DNA from: Phymorhynchus buccinoides
Lineage: Eukaryota; Mollusca; Gastropoda; Neogastropoda; Raphitomidae
Direction of reading: 5' to 3'
DNA: 64,000 nt
Assembly (NCBI GenBank): GCA_017654935.2
Contig: CM065682.1
Span: 76,275,993-76,339,992 of the forward strand
The translations under genes and the position numbers were made by a program. Shown one piece after another: positions 1 through 11,985 of this stretch. The number at the start of each line of letters is the position of its first letter. Position 1 is the first letter of the stretch. The notes under the pieces were generated by a model that was not told the origin of the DNA, did not search any database, and worked only from the letters and a program-made list of their open reading frames with translations.

Positions 1-138
1 GAAATGAGGGGTGATTTACAAGCAGTCACAAACTGATTGAACTTTGCAAAATGTGACGTAAATATAAATGACAATTTTAGAATGACGCACTGTGTTCTTT
101 GTCATGTCCATCCAATCAAACACACAAGGCGACGGCTA

Positions 139-301
139 CACTGGAACCTCCCTTATAAGACTCCCTCCCACATAAGACCTACTTCTCCGAGACATTGCCC
201 TCCTTTGTAAGTATTAAAATGATCCCTTATAAGACCCCTCCCTTACTTATAAGACCTCATTTTGGATGATTTTTTAAGGTCTTATAAGGGAGGTTCCACT
301 G
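139..301. mobile_element. pogo/Tigger-like MITE
   Basis: It is bounded by inverted repeats of the form CAGTGGAACCTCCC, with internal tandem CTTATAAGAC, and flanked by TA on both sides (137-138 and 302-303). The TA duplication and this terminus fit the pogo/Tigger branch of Tc1/mariner. Other copies lie at 10013, 22263, 34306, 44164, 45230 and 55720. No coding capacity. Confidence 0.75.
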
Positions 302-1169
302 TACTATTAAGCCAATGTAGCTTCCTTTTGTCCCCACTCGGTTAGGCGGGAACATTCACACACACACGCCTTGAAATTACTCCCCTTAATTATTTCCGAA
401 CAATTCCTATTATCCCCCAAACACGATTATTTCCGAACAATTCCTATTATCCCCCAAACACGACCCTCATCATCACACTGTCAATCATAGTCATTTAACC
501 TAACAAATCTGTGCAAAGGAAACTCGCTTCTTATGGCATATGCTTACCAAAATTTTGTAATCAGAAATGTTTTTTGTTTTTTTTAATAATTGCTATATAC
601 GATTGGGTGTAATCTCTGATTTGTGTTCACTGTTGTGATATCAGGCATGGTAATCTTCAGAGAAATCTCTGAATTCAGAGAAAGGTGAATGTAGAAAAGC
701 AAATGTCAGACGGGGGTTTAAGCTTGAGGAGACGTCTTTCCCCCCATGTTTAACAGTTTTATACATTTGTCCTCAAAAGGAATTGCTCCCTGATTACCAT
801 AAAGAGCTCTTTACCCACTGAAACCACCATGAAACAATGTCTCCTGAAACCTCCAAATATTTTCAGAGAAAAATGCTTAAAATTCCTTCATTACCATGCT
901 TGGATATGGGTCTAACTCTAAGGCCTGATCATTAAAACATTGTAAAGTGTCAAGTGTCATAACCAGACTAGAGGAACTGATCAACAATTTAAGCAACCAA
1001 CCCCAACTTCTAAAACAGAATGGGTTCAAACAAAATACATTTTGAACATCACAAATCTTGTACATCACAAGTTATGACATCATCAATGACATCACACTGC
1101 CCATAGTAGGTAGACAGGGGCTGGCATGGATGGAGTTAAGATTTACATTCCCCCCCCAACATTATACGA

Positions 1170-1577
1170 ATGTGACCCAGCACCACGAAAGGGACATTAA
1201 GTAGCTGGGCGAGTTTCTCACAAAAGGCCTGCAAAGTAAAAACATCTCATTTTTTATCAGTTTTGAGTTATGAGTATTTTCCTGCTCTTTAACATCCAGA
1301 AAGGATAGTCTTTATTAATATGGTCTCTAAATACTCCAAAGTGTTTTAACATTTTGTAGGTTGGTGCATTTTCTTAGGCTAGGCTAGACTTTAGACTGTG
1401 ATTTCTCAAAATGGCTGACCTTACTAACTTTCAATGAACATAACTCCACAACAACAAAAGTATACAAGAATGGTTTTTATATAATTAGAAAGAGAATTGT
1501 CTGACATTTTCAAGTATGCCATGTTCTCAAAATGGTCATTTTTACACTTTATGTCCCTTTTGTGGTGCTAGGTCACA
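1170..1577. mobile_element. Inverted-repeat MITE, AGCACCACGAAAGGG family
   Basis: The left end reads GTGACCCAGCACCACGAAAG and the right end is its near-exact reverse complement. Internal AT-rich sequence contains a conserved AAAATGG / TAGACTTTAGACTG stretch shared by all copies (9462, 22575, 45536, 54570). No open frame of note. Superfamily not determined. Confidence 0.65.
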
Positions 1578-2039
1578 AATGTGAGCAACTTTACCTTATT
1601 CAAAAACCCGGAGGTGGTCTCTGTCCCTTTCGTTTCGATCCTCTTGGTTCCATGGTCTGGAGACTGAATTCTCACGATCTGTAACCACAGGAAAATTGTT
1701 CATCAGTCATTTTCATTCTAACAAGGTAGATTAATCGATGGCCAAAGATGGAAAACACTTTTGATAACAAACTGGTGTACCGTTCTGAGTTTGCCCCCAG
1801 ATCTGAGTTTGTCTCATGGCTAAGCGCATTGAGCTAGTTTAAGGTAATGCACTATATATAATTATAAGTTTCCTAAATAAATAAATAAATGGCTAATAAT
1901 AGTATGCACAGAATCTCAGATCGTGATTACTCCCTTACGTTTTTGCTGTTTGAAGTGTTTCTTTCCGTCCGTCTGAGATCTCCGTTTCTGTGTCGAAATT
2001 TGAACTGACGACTGAAATCGGAGGAAGTGAGATGATTGT

Positions 2040-2200
2040 TTTGCACTAGAGGCGGGATAGGGGGTCCCAGTGGCATTGCGAATGCTAAGAAGAATTTTTC
2101 TAGTGCATCCGTGGGACCTCCTGCACATTCTTTTAGAGGGTCCTTGAGAATTGCAATGCTTCATAGACCCCCAAATGGGGGTCCCTGGAAGCCCTGTCAT
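2040..2200. mobile_element. Fragment of hAT-like MITE (CAGGGCTCCCA family)
   Basis: Shares the internal blocks GGGTCCCAGTGGCATTGC and ACATTCTTTTAGAGGGTCC with the intact copies at 6628 and 61439, but the outer terminal repeats are not clear here. Counterpart in copy C at 53956. Confidence 0.55.
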
Positions 2201-2543
2201 TACACCACAACTGGGCTGGTATGCATACACGTACGTAACAAGACCTAGACTGGCTGCAGTTGGGTGGCTATGTATAATAAGCTGCGTATACATACATGTA
2301 TAATTAAGCACAAAATGATACCCACAGCCAATCAATCATATTCATAACCAGTACGAGTAAAGCGAATACACAGACCTGTCTACCAGCACAGGAGCACACC
2401 CATTGCAGTGATGTACAGGGGATTGAAAAGTGGTAGGACAAACTGTCTTGAGATAAAATAAATCAATAGGACAATGTCCTGGCTCTTGCAGAAATCAATA
2501 AGACAAAGAGTGCTAGTATTAAAAATGTAATCAGACATTTGTG

Positions 2544-2695
2544 AATAGGGCATTTGCCACGTGTGTTCGTTCTCTATACTAGACTACTAATTTGCCCATA
2601 CTCGTTCTGCCAGAGTTACGCTGACCTTTCTAATTCAACTCTCTAAATTCAAATCGGTGAAATTCAAGGTCGCCGGCACGCGGCAAATGCCCTAT
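2544..2695. mobile_element. Short inverted-repeat element (GGGCATTTGCC)
   Basis: AATAGGGCATTTGCC at the left end is mirrored by GGCAAATGCCCTATT at the right end, about 150 bp apart. Followed by an imperfect repeat of CCTATTG/CAATAGG words at 2691-2750. Counterpart in copy C at 53444-53596. Family unknown. Confidence 0.5.
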
Positions 2696-3127
2696 TGTCC
2701 TGACAGGGGAGAACACAATAGGACATTTTCAATTTCAATAGGTCAATGGCCTATGGCTGGGGCCTCGGGACATCACTGCTATTGTGGGCAGCATGCATGA
2801 AATGAACACATGGGCTGAGAATGACAGCAAAAGGGTGAGAAGCAGGGGTGAGGAGCAGGCTCTCCATGCTGCGCAAAACTAGGACCAGTTGGCACTTCTT
2901 CAAACGACTGGAGATGCTTATCCTGGAGATGCTTATCGACTGGAGATGCTTATCCTGCCCCATGCCCATGCCCAAAGATTACCATGCCTGGAAGCAAACA
3001 CCCTACTTCTTCTTCTTCTTCCGATTGGGGATGCTTATCCTGCCCCACGCCCAAAGTTTTCGTTTGGAGTATTGGCGCACAGGATGCATGCTTTGTGAGT
3101 TCGTGTCATCCAATCCACCGGCACACA

Positions 3128-3362
3128 CGGCCTACTCGTACTGAATAGTGGAATGGGCTTTAACGTGCGCGCAGGATCTTGTGCGTGCGTTCGCACATGC
3201 GAACTCGGTTTTAGGTCTCATCCAAAGGACCAGGAAATAGGAGTAAAGTATCTTTCACAAGGATACAACACTGTGACCAGCTAGGTTCGAACCAGCACAC
3301 TCGCAAACCCGTTGGATTACGAGCGGCGACTCTAAAAGTCTAACCAACCGGCCACGGCGCCT
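3128..3362 (-). mobile_element. tRNA-derived SINE
   Basis: On the minus strand it starts with a tRNA-like head GGCGCCGTGGCCGGTTGGTT and has a B-box-like GGTTCGAACC (3284-3293). It then carries a core with GGATGAGACCTAAAACCGAG and a tail ending near GCGCACGTTAAAGCCC. This layout is that of polymerase III SINEs common in molluscs. It is not a functional tRNA, because the cloverleaf is incomplete. Counterpart in copy C at 52635. Confidence 0.7.
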
Positions 3363-5437
3363 CTACTTTCACACACACACACTTCCCTTCCAGTAGTAGG
3401 CATTGTAACGATCAACAAATTAAGAACAGGAGAAGTTCAGAAACATAATAGACCTCTGAACAAAATTGAATAAACTTGTTATTACAGTTATTACACACAA
3501 CAGAACCATCAAAAGGATGATGGTGGTTGTCTACTGCAAGAAGAAGAAGAACTTATTTGTTGACCAAGTGCTGTAAGAACTAGTAACTAAAGACGCTGGA
3601 GCTTCAGATACAATTCAGCTTACACAGGGTTCCCAGGGCTTTCAGCTATCCCCAAGTAAGGACCTTGTAAGGACCTGTAGGCCTATGGATAATCTGCATC
3701 TTTTATGATCTTGAAAGGAACACTTTCCCAGAATTGTGAACAATGTCTAAGCAGATCAAAAACTATGGCTGACAGTGTGACACAGATATACATGTTTTCT
3801 TGCAAAACGACACCAGAATAAAGAACGAGATTTCAGTCCAATTTTTCTTGACAACTCGCGGTGCATCGTTCGTCTGCTAAGCGGTCAGTTGAGGGAAGGT
3901 GGGGGAGGGGGGTAAGGTGAAGTAGGTGCTGAGCGATGTTTCTCAAGTGTAAAAGTGCTGCTTCTGCGATCTATTTTGAGTATGGTCTTGCTGCTCAGGG
4001 CAGTTTGTGGCAGCTGTCAGGACTTGTAACTGTAAGGACCTTGAAGTGAATACATGTGTCTAAACAGAGGTCGTTCGCCAGAGATCATATAGACTAGCAG
4101 AAGCCATCTTTTTTATTTAATTGTGCCTGATGAAGGTGTAAGTTTCAATATTTTTCGCACAATCGAAGTTTGCTCTTCGTTTTTGATGTAGTCCTAATCC
4201 TAGCCCTATTCCGACCGTAAGTTCTAACCCTAACCACAACAGTCGGATGAACACTTAACTTGTGCTTTTGCTATCACATCCAGAAAGTTTCCTTCAATTA
4301 CTTTGGTGATGGAATTCGTTAAAATGATTTATTTCAGTTGTTTACAGTTCTAACCCTATCCCTTACCCCATTTCTAACCCTATCCCTTTTCTGGTCGATC
4401 AATTCCAACCCTATCCCTATTCCCCGACTTGGCGAACGACCTCCGTTTAGACTCAACTGAAGTGAATGTAAGCACTTGTAAGGCCTTACTTGGAGATTTC
4501 AATTGGTCAAGACTCATAAGGACTGGTAAGGCCCCTATGAACCCTGTTACAAGATAACTGATACTTTTCCTGCTTGTCATACTTCCCATCAAGTATTATC
4601 AACACTTGAAATAGCATGTGATTCATTATATCAATCAATGACCAGTCACTAGACTTAAGACTAGTACTGTAGTAGTACTACTAGTAGCCTCTTTTTATAA
4701 CAAATCCACACTAGGTTTTATTTTGTTTACTTTCCTTTTCCATTAGGCTATTTCTATCTCCTCAGCTTTCTAATTTCTTGTCTTCTTACTATCCCCCAAA
4801 GTGCAGCAGAATCTTCAGCCTGATGAAGTTGGCTGCCTGATGCGAAGAAGAAGAGGAGATCCAGACCCGTACTTCTTCTTTCACAGAGCAAAGTACCTTC
4901 AATCAATCAATGGCTTCATATTTTTTTTAACAATTATAACAGTTTATTCATTTTCCCTGAAATCCTAACACCAAACTACATATCAAAGTAATAAACTGCC
5001 AACACTTACAATCGATTTTGACATTTTGATTAGTGCGGTGTGCTCTGATTGCGACTCTCTTTGCTGTTGGCCCACTACAAGGCTCAGATCAAGCTGTGAT
5101 GAAGCACGATTGAGGCCTACTTTTGATTACGTTCAAATCTCGTATCAGCGAGAAAACATAAATCCCAGAAAATTACAAATAAACATTCTTATAATATTTT
5201 GTGTGGTTTTAATTCGCGGGAAATCTTCTCTGTGTAACTGTCTTTATTCTTTCAATTAAAAATATAATGATTGCAGAAACTGTTGACAAGGGTATTTGAG
5301 GAGTAAACAATATGGCGGCCACAGTAGATTTGGGACAGCAACTGCAGCTTGAGAATGGTAATTCTGTTCATAAATAAAGCAACACAAGTAAAAACAGATA
5401 AGTTTATCATGGGCTTGTACACATTTTGCTGATACCA

Positions 5438-5440
<3 letters not shown>

Positions 5441-5473
<33 letters not shown>
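5441..5473. repeat. (CT)n microsatellite at the palindrome end
   Basis: About 33 bp of pure CT. The contig carrying copy B stops inside the equivalent GA tract (27025-27037), immediately before the N gap, so this microsatellite marks where the palindrome and the contig both end. Confidence 0.85.
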
Positions 5474-5477
<4 letters not shown>

Positions 5478-6627
5478 GTAGTAATAGTAGCAGAGACAGT
5501 GTAAATAAGCTCTCTGGTAGTAGTAGTAGTAGTAGTAGGAACAGGCTTCTTAAGCCTAGGCCTCGCGGCCTATATATATAACGTCCCCTCTTCACTGGCG
5601 TAGGAAGGGGGGGGGGCAGCTGCCCCCCCCCCCCCCCCGGCTTTGAGGAGGGGGGGCAGACGTATCTCTCTGCCCCCCAAAAATTTATAACGGCAAAAAA
5701 ACAAAAAAACAGAAAGGACACAAGGAAACGAAAGAGTTAATAGTCTCAGCCCATTCACTACACATTGCTGTCATGGACTTGGTACTGCATCAAAGATGGA
5801 TTTGAGGGGGGTTACAGGGGTTCCACCCCCTCAGACAAAAAATGGAAAGAAAAAGAGGAAGACAAATTGTAGTTCCATGCTACAGTTATTCTCTCACGAG
5901 AAGCCTTGATTGCATCTTTTACATTCAAATTATCATCAGCTTCTGGGAGGCAATCCCCCCAGACCCATCACCCCACCCCAACTGACCACTTGGAGCTACC
6001 CCCTCCCCTCTTCCATGACTGGCTGATCCGCCCCAAACATGGTTGTATTTTTATGCTTTTTTGTTGTCTCCTTTCAATTCACATCATGTTTTATTTCATT
6101 CATAGATTTTTTTATATAATTGATTATGATTATGTTTAAAAATAACAATAATAAAGTATTTTTGTAGGATTTACTAAGTCATGTAATTTAACCTATCCAT
6201 CCATTCATCTTGTCTGTGCGCTTGCGAACACCCCCCCCCCCCCCCCCCCCCCCCCTTCATCTTGTCTGTGCGCTTGCACGGAGGCTTCTGTTGACCACTG
6301 CAACTAGTGTTATTAACGCCCTTGACAGTGAGAGTAAAGCCCTTGTTGGTCAGTACTGAAAAAGGCATTCACTCTTGCAAAAGGCAGCCATTTAGTGGCC
6401 TCAAATAGGGTTATTGGTGAGAGTTGTTCTCTTGTTTGGTCAGTACTCAAGTATCTACTAAGGGCATTCACTCTAGCAAAACATGGTTGTTGCAGAGGCC
6501 AATATGGGGAAGGAATTATATTAAAGTAATTGGTAAGAAAGTAAGTAAATAAATGTGGGTGGGTAGTTGAAAAAGGTGGAATCTGTGTAGATGATGTGTA
6601 TGTTATTATTTTTTAATACATTAATAG

Positions 6628-6771
6628 CAGGGCTCCCAATCATCCTGCAAAACAAGGGGTCCTAGGGACTCCTTCACTTACAGTATAGAGGGTCCTAGTG
6701 CATCCCTGGGAACCCCTGCACATTCTTTTAGAGGGTCCTTTAGAATTTTAGTGGGGTCCCTGGGAGCCCTG
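6628..6771. mobile_element. hAT-like MITE (CAGGGCTCCCA family)
   Basis: CAGGGCTCCCA at the left end and TGGGAGCCCTG at the right end enclose 144 bp with a run of short GGGTCC/GGACCC words. The terminus CAGGG resembles hAT ends, but no clear 8 bp duplication is seen here. It ends 85 bp upstream of the 757 nt exon, in the intron, at the same position in copies B and C. Confidence 0.65.
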
Positions 6772-6855
6772 AGTTTTTACTTATTGCCGAACAAACATGA
6801 AAACCAACTTTACTTTGTGTTTATGTCGTATGTATGTGCTACACAATTGTTTCAG

Positions 6856-7612
6856 TGTCACATCTACCCCCTCGAGCTCCAACGTCATCGAGTGGCCGGC
6901 CTTGGTCGGGCTGCTTCCACAACAGGGGGCGCTTGTTTTCCACAGTGAGGCCGCAGTCTGCCACCGACAGCCCACACTCACACTCTCCCTCACACACCCC
7001 TAGTGTTCCCACTCCACCCAACCCTGAGGATGGAATCAACAGCGTTCAACCGTCGACTTTCAGAAACCGACACGTTCAGAGCGCAAAGGCCAGACTGGAA
7101 GCGCCCTCCCCAACTGCCAGTCATCAGACACGCTCTAACGATGAGACAACCGTCGCGTGCGTGGGAAGCGACTTGGCCGTGTATGACGTGAACATGAATC
7201 TGAACATCGAGCGCAACAAGCCTTTTCTGAGGAGAAACTCCAGGACTCGAGTCAAAGACAGCAAGTTATTTCTGCATGAGGTTTCGGGCGACCGATCCGT
7301 GAGTCGCCCCGGCTCTGCCAAGGCTTGTAGAACCCAGGCATGGGCATCTGGTCCTGCTGTATCCGAACCGCAGTGTGCGGAGAAAGAAAAGGCAGGAGGC
7401 GATCCCCTGAAGCCTTCTGTCTTTGGGTACAGACTAAAGCGGCAGATTTTTGGAAGCAACCCGGACATTTTCACGGCAGGCTCTCATTCTCAAACGCTGC
7501 CCTCCTCCAGCTGTTTGTTGAAGCTCGACGATTCTCAACAGTCTTCGTCTCACCAGCAGCAGCAGAAGCTAAAGGGGGATCACACGGCCTCTCGTGTCAA
7601 GTGCCAATCTAG
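6856..7612 (+). CDS. Exon of an unrecognised Ser/Pro-rich protein (copy A)
   Basis: I do not recognise the protein. The exon begins after a good acceptor (ATTGTTTCAG, 6846-6855) and ends at a donor AG/GTATAG (7612/7613). It is 757 nt with two bases left over at the 3' end. The encoded ~252 residues look disordered: Ser/Pro-rich at the start (SPHSHSPSHTPSVPTPP), a more ordered middle (VACVGSDLAVYDVNMNLNIE, then FLRRNSRTR and SRPGSAKACR), then FGYRLKRQIFGSNPDIF and a Gln-rich end (SSSHQQQQKLKG). An open frame of this length, with splice borders and a phase-matched next exon at 8227, supports a real gene. The same exon is open in all three copies. Upstream exons are not found. It could alternatively be a 3'-terminal coding region retained by chance. 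Confidence 0.7.
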
Positions 7613-7690
7613 GTATAGTGTTATGAATTGAGATAACTTGCTGGCAGTAAACGTCTATGTAAGGGGTGGGTGGTGGTGGTGGTGCTAGCC

Positions 7691-7771
<81 letters not shown>

Positions 7772-7987
7772 TATTCAGGTGAACAGGTAGATGTGAGTGT
7801 CAGACACAAACAAACAAAAATAGTGTGAGGGAATGATAGTTGCCTATTTTAATTATATTCAGTAACTATTGATTGCTTCTTTTTGTGGTTCACATTTGTG
7901 ATTCTGAACTTATTTTTCTATGACTAGTTCGTTGTTTAATTACTGCTACCAATCAATGTTTGACTAAAAACTTGTCTTGTATAATTG

Positions 7988-8065
<78 letters not shown>

Positions 8066-8150
8066 AAGTCAAGTCAAAATCATCTTTATTGAGGGTTAAA
8101 GAATAACCTGACAAGACTTTTTTCATCCTGCCCTCAGTGTGTGTCACTGT

Positions 8151-8203
<53 letters not shown>

Positions 8204-8226
8204 TGTTTCTGTGTCTGTGTGTGGAG
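7613..8226 (+). repeat. Intron with three long (GT)n tracts
   Basis: The intron between the two exons is mostly simple repeat: GT tracts near 7690-7770, 7988-8064 and 8155-8200. The last tract occupies the place where a pyrimidine tract would be expected before the acceptor at 8225-8226. Tract length differs between copies A, B and C. Confidence 0.75.
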
Positions 8227-8422
8227 TCCTCTACCAAGCATTGTCACTGCTGTTGCTGTTACAAATGCTTCCAGGACCCTTCCCTGGCACCTGGAGCCGC
8301 TGCGACCCTGGCTGACCCAGACTGTGCCAGAGGAGGTCATTGGCCTTGACCCTTCCACCTGCCTCGTCTTCCTGCCCCTCAATCAAACATTCGACCACTT
8401 GCCAGTCGTGCCACTCCGATGA
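8227..8422 (+). CDS. Probable last exon of the unrecognised gene (copy A)
   Basis: The exon follows GTGTGTGGAG and starts with one base that completes the two-base remainder of the 757 nt exon, so splicing keeps the frame. It encodes about 65 residues including PSIVTAVAVTNASRTLPWHL, LRPWLTQTVPEEVIGLDP and FDHLPVVPLR, and stops at TGA (8420-8422). The peptide is the same in copies B and C, which supports it being coding. No AATAAA was noticed shortly downstream. The acceptor is preceded by GT repeat and not by a normal pyrimidine tract, so the start is inferred mainly from phase. Confidence 0.55.
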
Positions 8423-8592
8423 AAGAATATACCGTATTGTATGGATTATAGAGCGCATCATTTTTATAAGGCACATTCGCGCCTTGGCTTATGGCTGTGT
8501 CAGATCGATTGAATGGGCTAGAATACCAAGGCTACATCCAAATATGCTCTGCATAGTTATGCGGGGATTGTCTTTAGCCTTGACAAGCTCCT

Positions 8593-8783
8593 AGCATAAC
8601 ATCATCAGTCTCCCAAATCCTCCGAAGTCGGAATGTGGCTGCCCACATGGCGGGGTAATCGAAAACGGTCACACACGTAATATTCTCATCCCTAGCTGGT
8701 GCGTTTGTGCCATAGTGTTCAAGTGCTTGGGTTGTTGGGATGATCCCTGGAGTCTTTTAGCCAGGGTACGACAACAACAACAG
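8593..8783 (-). repeat. Dispersed repeat, motif S
   Basis: On the minus strand it reads TTGTTGTCGTACCCTGGCTA, AAAGACTCCAGGGATCATCC and then a ~150 bp body containing GGGATGAGAA and CCATGTGGGCAGCCACATTC. The same sequence is at 23655 (+), 46670 (+) and 62667 (+), and its first 45 bp form half of each unit of the tandem array at 56919. No coding frame; class unknown. Confidence 0.7.
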
Positions 8784-9224
8784 TAAGGCACATTCCTCAA
8801 ATTACTACATACAAAACCCTGAATTTGTGTTAACAGTGTCTTACTAAATTATAAGTCATTGATAAGGTGCAGGGGTCTCTGAAAAAATGGTATTGCCTTA
8901 TATAGTTATACTAGTCGGTATCATTTGCTATATTTGAACGCAGGATAACGTGGATCTGTTTGTTTGCTTCAGTATGTGTGAGGGTGTTTGTGTATGTGTG
9001 TTGGTGTATGTGGTCAGTCCATGCGGCTCGGTTGCTGTGGCTTACCGAATGGGGTATGAACGAGTTGGCGTCGATAAATGTGTGTTTATGTGTGTGTGTG
9101 CGTGTGCGTGTGTGTGTGTGTGTGTGTTAGAGAGAGAGAGAGAGAGTTGCTTTGTATATGCGCTGTTGCTGGTTGGTGTCACTCTTGAATGCTGTTTTTG
9201 TTGTCTGTTGATGAATAATTGATT

Positions 9225-9292
9225 GTAAAACGCTTTGAGCTCATCTGAGGTAAAGCGCTATATAAATGTACAATTATTATTATTATTATTAT
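9225..9292. repeat. AGCGC hairpin motif next to (ATT)n
   Basis: AAACGCTTTGAGCTC and GTAAAGCGCTATATAAATG form an imperfect hairpin ending in an (ATT)n run. Related copies, always with the TATAGCGC word and usually beside an (AAT)n run, are near 23163, 46124, 54280 and 61795. It resembles a motif often found at the ends of non-autonomous elements of marine invertebrates. Confidence 0.55.
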
Positions 9293-9461
9293 GTGCGTAT
9301 GAAGATAAACATGTCTGTGCGTGACACGTGTGTGTTTGACAGTATGCTTGATGATGTATAAACAACAGACTGGTTTGTCGTAAATTATAAAAGACCAAAC
9401 CGAAGGGATGACATACATACATGTACTTAAGGATGAAGAACATGAGGTAATGAGGCAGCTA

Positions 9462-9884
9462 TAATTGTGGCCCAGCACCACGAAAGGGACATTAAGTCGC
9501 TGGGCTAGTTTATCAGAACAGGCTTGGAAAGTCAAAACACTCATTTTTTGAGTTGTGGGTATTTTTGTGTTCTCTGAAATCTTATCTTTCATATTTATAA
9601 AGGATAATCTTTAAATATAAATGACCTCTAAATGGTCTTACAAGTGTTTTAAAACGAGTAGGTCAATGCATTTTCTTCAGCTAGGCTAGACTTTAGACTG
9701 TTTTCTCAAAATGGCCGACACTCACCCTACTAACTTTAAATGCTCATAACTCTGGAACGGAAAAAGATACAAGAATGGTTCTTGTATCATTAGAAAGAGA
9801 ATTGTCTGAAGTTTTGCAAATGTATAAATTTTCTCAGAATGGTCAGTTTGACACTTAATGTCCCTTTCGTTGTGCTGGGTCATA
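9462..9884. mobile_element. Inverted-repeat MITE, AGCACCACGAAAGGG family
   Basis: Second copy within copy A, with termini GTGGCCCAGCACCACGAAAG and the mirrored GTTGTGCTGGGTCA. About 420 bp, no coding potential. Confidence 0.65.
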
Positions 9885-10012
9885 TATTTGTTCTCTTCCA
9901 ATTGAACAATTGTATGTGATTTCATTTCACCCAAGTTCAACTTCTTGAAATTGTTGTATAATTTATGTCATAAGTACTGTATTTTTTAATATGGTATTTA
10001 ATCTTCATATTA

Positions 10013-10193
10013 CAGTGGAACCTCCATTATAAGACCTTCAAAAATCATCCCAAATGAGGTCTTATCAGGGAGGGGTCTTATAAGGGAGGTCATTTTAATA
10101 CTTACAAAGGGCAATGTCTCAGAGAAGTAGGTCTTATGTGGGAGGGAGTCTTATAATGGGAGGTCTTATAAGGGAGGTTCGGCCATTCCACTG
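10013..10193. mobile_element. pogo/Tigger-like MITE
   Basis: Termini CAGTGGAACCTCC and the mirrored ATTCCACTG, flanked by TA at 10011-10012 and 10194-10195. Counterparts at 22263 and 45230. Confidence 0.75.
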
Positions 10194-10829
10194 TAGAGAA
10201 AAAAATAGTAATCATTATAATGAAGGATGTTGTGTTGTTTGAATATCTTTGAAGTCATTGGTAAAACCACCCATTGAAGCTAAACAATTATTTTTGCTAA
10301 GTATGTTTGGGTAACAATACTACAAAATTGTGTGTCTACAAAACTTCAGAGGAACATGTTTTGATATTTTATAATACTTATAATATCAATATTACAGATT
10401 AGGACTATTCTGTTTACAATAATACTATAGCAAGTTTAGTACCTTTAAATTGTTAACTATAAATGTGGTTTTTTTGTAGTTTTATAAATGCCAATTTAAA
10501 TATCCTATGATTTTGATCTTGTGCATTCAGAAATGGCAAATTTAAGAAATTGGTAGTTTTCCCTTTTAAGTTCTTCAAAAGGTATCATGCTTTTTTTGGT
10601 CATTACTACTGAATTTTTGCTTTTGGCTTGAAATTATCAAGATATTTTGTAACTGTGCTCATGCATATTTTGTTTATGCCTGTAAGAGAGGTGTATAATC
10701 GGAACAAGATAATTGCCATTTGTACTTACTGTTGTTTTTAATTAAAAAAATTAATTAAAACTGATGATATAATTTTGTGCATTGTTGTTTCAGTGTATAA
10801 TGCATTGTTATTGAGTGTTATTGAGTGTT

Positions 10830-11301
10830 GCTGTCCGACGCTAACCGTGTATCTACAAAATTTGACAAAAATAGATTTTTTACTGAAACTCCTTCCAGTG
10901 ACCTCACGCAGGTCTTCTATAAATATCTTGTGTCTGCGACCAATGAAAATGCTCAAATTTGTCACATGATACCACAGAAATAATCGTGTATGTGGCGGGT
11001 TATTGCTGGTTTTGATGTGATAAGCGTGTAACTGGTCACGCTAATCGTGTAACTGCCGGCAGCTGTCGTATCTCCCATTGTGAGAACAATGCACTAACTT
11101 TGTGACTGACCGTGTAACTGAATTATCACGAAAATGTTGGGTGTTAATGCAACTTTTATTGTGTCACATGTTTACTCATCGGTAAAGAAGAAGGGTCAAG
11201 CGTATATCAAATGGGGATTGACTTTGTAGCAGGCGACAATATGTTTTTTGATGCTCCTGTAAAATCACTGATTGTGTAAATACACGGTTAGCGTCGGACA
11301 G
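10830..11301. mobile_element. Inverted-repeat element (GCTGTCCGACGCTAACC)
   Basis: The left end GCTGTCCGACGCTAACCGTG is mirrored at the right end, 472 bp apart. Internal sequence repeats the word CGTGTAACTG several times. Present in copies A and B (21154) but missing from copy C near 44590, so it behaves as a mobile unit. No transposase. Confidence 0.7.
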
Positions 11302-11985
11302 CGACGATATGTGACTATATAACATTTAGATGTTGTTTTTGTTTGTTTGTTCTTGTTTCATTGACCATCATGTTTAGTTGAATCTCCATGCTAATAAAAA
11401 CTAACTCTGCCATAACATATATTTGTTTACATGATCACTAGCCATACAAAAAGCAAACCTGGTCAGATACATATATTTGTTTACAAATATAATGTATCTG
11501 ACAGATACAACATACATATATTTGTTTACATGATCACTAGCCATAAACAGTAGTAGGCCACTCTTGTGAGATACACAGGTTTGCTCAGTTTATTAATTCT
11601 TGGATAAAGCAGACTGTGCTCATTGTACGCATAGACCTCACATGCTTATCCTCAAGTACATACAAGAAAGTATCATTTAAAAAAGCGGATACTTTCTGTT
11701 ACTTATTTGTGGATAAGCGCACAAGATTTCTGCGTGTGATGAGCACAGCGCCTTAACCTCAACATATCTACAGGCATGGTAGACCTCAGTGAATTGCGGA
11801 AAGTCCGCGAAACAGTTTGAAACAAAATTATTAAAAAATGCATTGAAATGGCATGAAAAAGTGAAAATTTCACTCTCATTTATTGAATTTTCTTCAGCCC
11901 CTGGACCCCTGGCCATTTGCCTTGAAAACCACTTTGCCCCCACTACCATGCATGTTGAAAACATAATACATATAAAGGGCCTGAT

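Larger units (their letters stand above)
1..5459 (+). repeat. Outer part of copy A, shared only with copy C
   Basis: This stretch aligns in reverse orientation to about 50540-56298 and is absent from copy B. I see no gene in it. The open frames that recur in both copies (for example near 877-1068 and 5026-5259) have no recognisable domain and partly overlap repeats. It holds several short inverted-repeat elements and one SINE, listed separately. 4190-4440 carries scattered CTAACCCTA-like runs that are too irregular to be telomere. The part 3363-5438 is otherwise unremarkable. Confidence 0.75.

Noticed and set aside
2036..2248. Short frames conserved between copies A and C, also at 877-1068 and 5026-5259
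   Set aside because: Conservation follows from the recent duplication. The first lies in a MITE, and none has splice-border or domain support.
8137..8420. Cys/Val-rich peptides that look like small Cys-rich secreted proteins, here and in many other places
   Set aside because: They are translations of GT/CA microsatellites, with Cys-Val or His-Thr alternation, and are not genes.
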